Of a stretch of 5,242 nt of DNA, positions 4,535 through 5,242 are shown one piece after another. Every line of letters starts with the position of its first letter. Position 1 is the first letter of the stretch. This DNA is from Oscillospiraceae bacterium (GTDB lineage: Bacteria > Bacillota > Clostridia > Oscillospirales > Ruminococcaceae), in contig JAGAKC010000372.1 of NCBI GenBank assembly GCA_017848155.1, positions 1 through 5,242 of the forward strand. Direction: 5' to 3'. The translations under genes were made by a program, and so were the position numbers. The notes below the pieces were generated by a model. The model was not told the DNA's origin and searched no databases. It saw only the letters and a list, made by a program, of their open reading frames with translations.

Positions 4535-5242
4535 GAGATATTTCTTTATATACTGGTCGGTATAGCGGCGGTGATACTTCTGCCGATACTGTTTCTTACT
4601 GTGTGCAGCCTTTTTGTAAGCAGAAAAAAGGAGTACAACAGGGAGAGCAGGTTTTACCGTGCGCTGCTGAATGGCTCGACGGCGGTGATACTGTGGCTTC
4701 TTCGGGTGAAGGTCACGGTGGACGGCAGGGAAAAGCTACCCACCGACAGCAACTACCTTTTCATCAGCAATCACCGTTCAAATTTCGACCCGATAGTGCA
4801 GTGGTATGCGCTTCGCCCTGAGAAGGTGTCATTCGTGTCAAAGGGTGAGAATTTCAGGATACCCATATTCGGCAGGCTGATACGCAGGTGCTGCTTCATG
4901 GCGATAGACAGGAAGAATCCACGCAATGCTATGCAGACGGTAAACCGTGCTGCGGCACTGCTTCGGGAAACGGAAAACTGCGTGGGAGTTTACCCCGAGG
5001 GCACACGCAGCAAGAGCTGTGTGCTGCTGCCGTTTCACAGCGGAGTGCTCAAGATAGCGCAGAAAGCGGAAAAGCCACTGGTGATATCCGCAGTGAGCGG
5101 CACAGAATCCATATCACGGAATATATGGCGCTTTAAGCGCTCGGTGGTGACTATCACCGTTATCGAGGTGCTTGACGCACAGACGGTAAAGGGCACAAAG
5201 ACCGCAGAGCTTTGCGACCATGCGGCTTCACTGATGGAGCGG
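4523..5242 (+). CDS. plsC: 1-acyl-sn-glycerol-3-phosphate acyltransferase (PlsC family), 3' end outside window
   Basis: PlsC-family enzymes transfer an acyl chain to lysophosphatidic acid to make phosphatidic acid at the membrane. The open frame runs 240 codons to the window end. It begins with a hydrophobic anchor (about residues 5-32, IFLYILVGIAAVILLPILF), then VKVTVDGREKLP, the catalytic NHRSNFD block (His about 84, Asp about 89 in the HX4D motif), KGENFRIPIFGRLIRR, FMAIDR, and the substrate-binding EGTRS block (about 159-163), in the usual order and spacing. The family is typically 200-260 residues, so little is missing. The start is uncertain: GTG at 4523 is given here, and ATA at 4532 fits the ribosome binding site better. 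It has its own perfect promoter and may also be read from the phospholipase promoter. Acyl or acceptor preference cannot be told from sequence. Confidence 0.88.
   Translation, partial: MAQIEIFLYILVGIAAVILLPILFLTVCSLFVSRKKEYNRESRFYRALLNGSTAVILWLLRVKVTVDGREKLPTDSNYLFISNHRSNFDPIVQWYALRPEKVSFVSKGENFRIPIFGRLIRRCCFMAIDRKNPRNAMQTVNRAAALLRETENCVGVYPEGTRSKSCVLLPFHSGVLKIAQKAEKPLVISAVSGTESISRNIWRFKRSVVTITVIEVLDAQTVKGTKTAELCDHAASLMER

Noticed and set aside
4513..4821. A 102-codon ORF beginning MSGGGADRD
   Set aside because: It overlaps the plsC-family gene in another frame; the acyltransferase motifs are in the frame that continues to the window end.

Overview
The window looks like chromosomal or metagenome-derived DNA from an anaerobic gut or rumen Firmicute, most likely a Ruminococcus-type clostridium. 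This is an inference from the strong AGGAGG-type ribosome binding sites, near-consensus sigma-A promoters with 17-base spacers, an acetate kinase N-terminus of clostridial type, an AgrC-like histidine kinase and moderate GC content. No mobile element, CRISPR array, tRNA or rRNA was seen.

Layout. (1) 1-185: the first ~45 codons of acetate kinase (ackA) on the plus strand. They run without a gap into the 3'-truncated end of rsgA on the minus strand. Both genes lose their 3' parts at the same ~20-base segment, which reads plausibly as either protein, so this is most likely an assembly or cloning chimera. (2) 162-854, minus: RsgA, a circularly permuted ribosome-assembly GTPase, lacking its DTPG motif and zinc domain. 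(3) 973-1187, minus: a compact, apparently complete transcription unit upstream of rsgA. It has a perfect TTGACA-17-TATAAT promoter, a 13-bp hairpin at the RNA 5' end, a 21-codon ORF whose ribosome binding site pairs with its own 3' coding end, and an intrinsic terminator. This is the best candidate here for something undescribed: a regulated small-peptide or leader RNA. (4) 1258-1995, plus: a strong promoter, a ~145-base leader packed with small hairpins, and a membrane-anchored 174-residue protein of unknown function with a TTG start. (5) 2012-3449, minus: a bidirectional terminator and an AgrC-like sensor histidine kinase with its own promoter. No response regulator or peptide-signal gene is visible beside it. 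(6) 3493-5242, plus: a 52-base inverted repeat overlapping the promoter of a patatin-like phospholipase. A 1-acylglycerol-3-phosphate acyltransferase (plsC family) follows, driven by a perfect consensus promoter lying across the phospholipase stop codon. It runs off the window.

How the genes may work together. The phospholipase and acyltransferase form a plausible deacylation/reacylation pair in membrane lipid turnover. The sensor kinase is divergent from them. The inverted repeat lies between the two promoters, so the kinase's unseen partner regulator might act there, but that is conjecture. The acetate kinase fragment belongs to acetate fermentation and is probably joined to this locus artificially.
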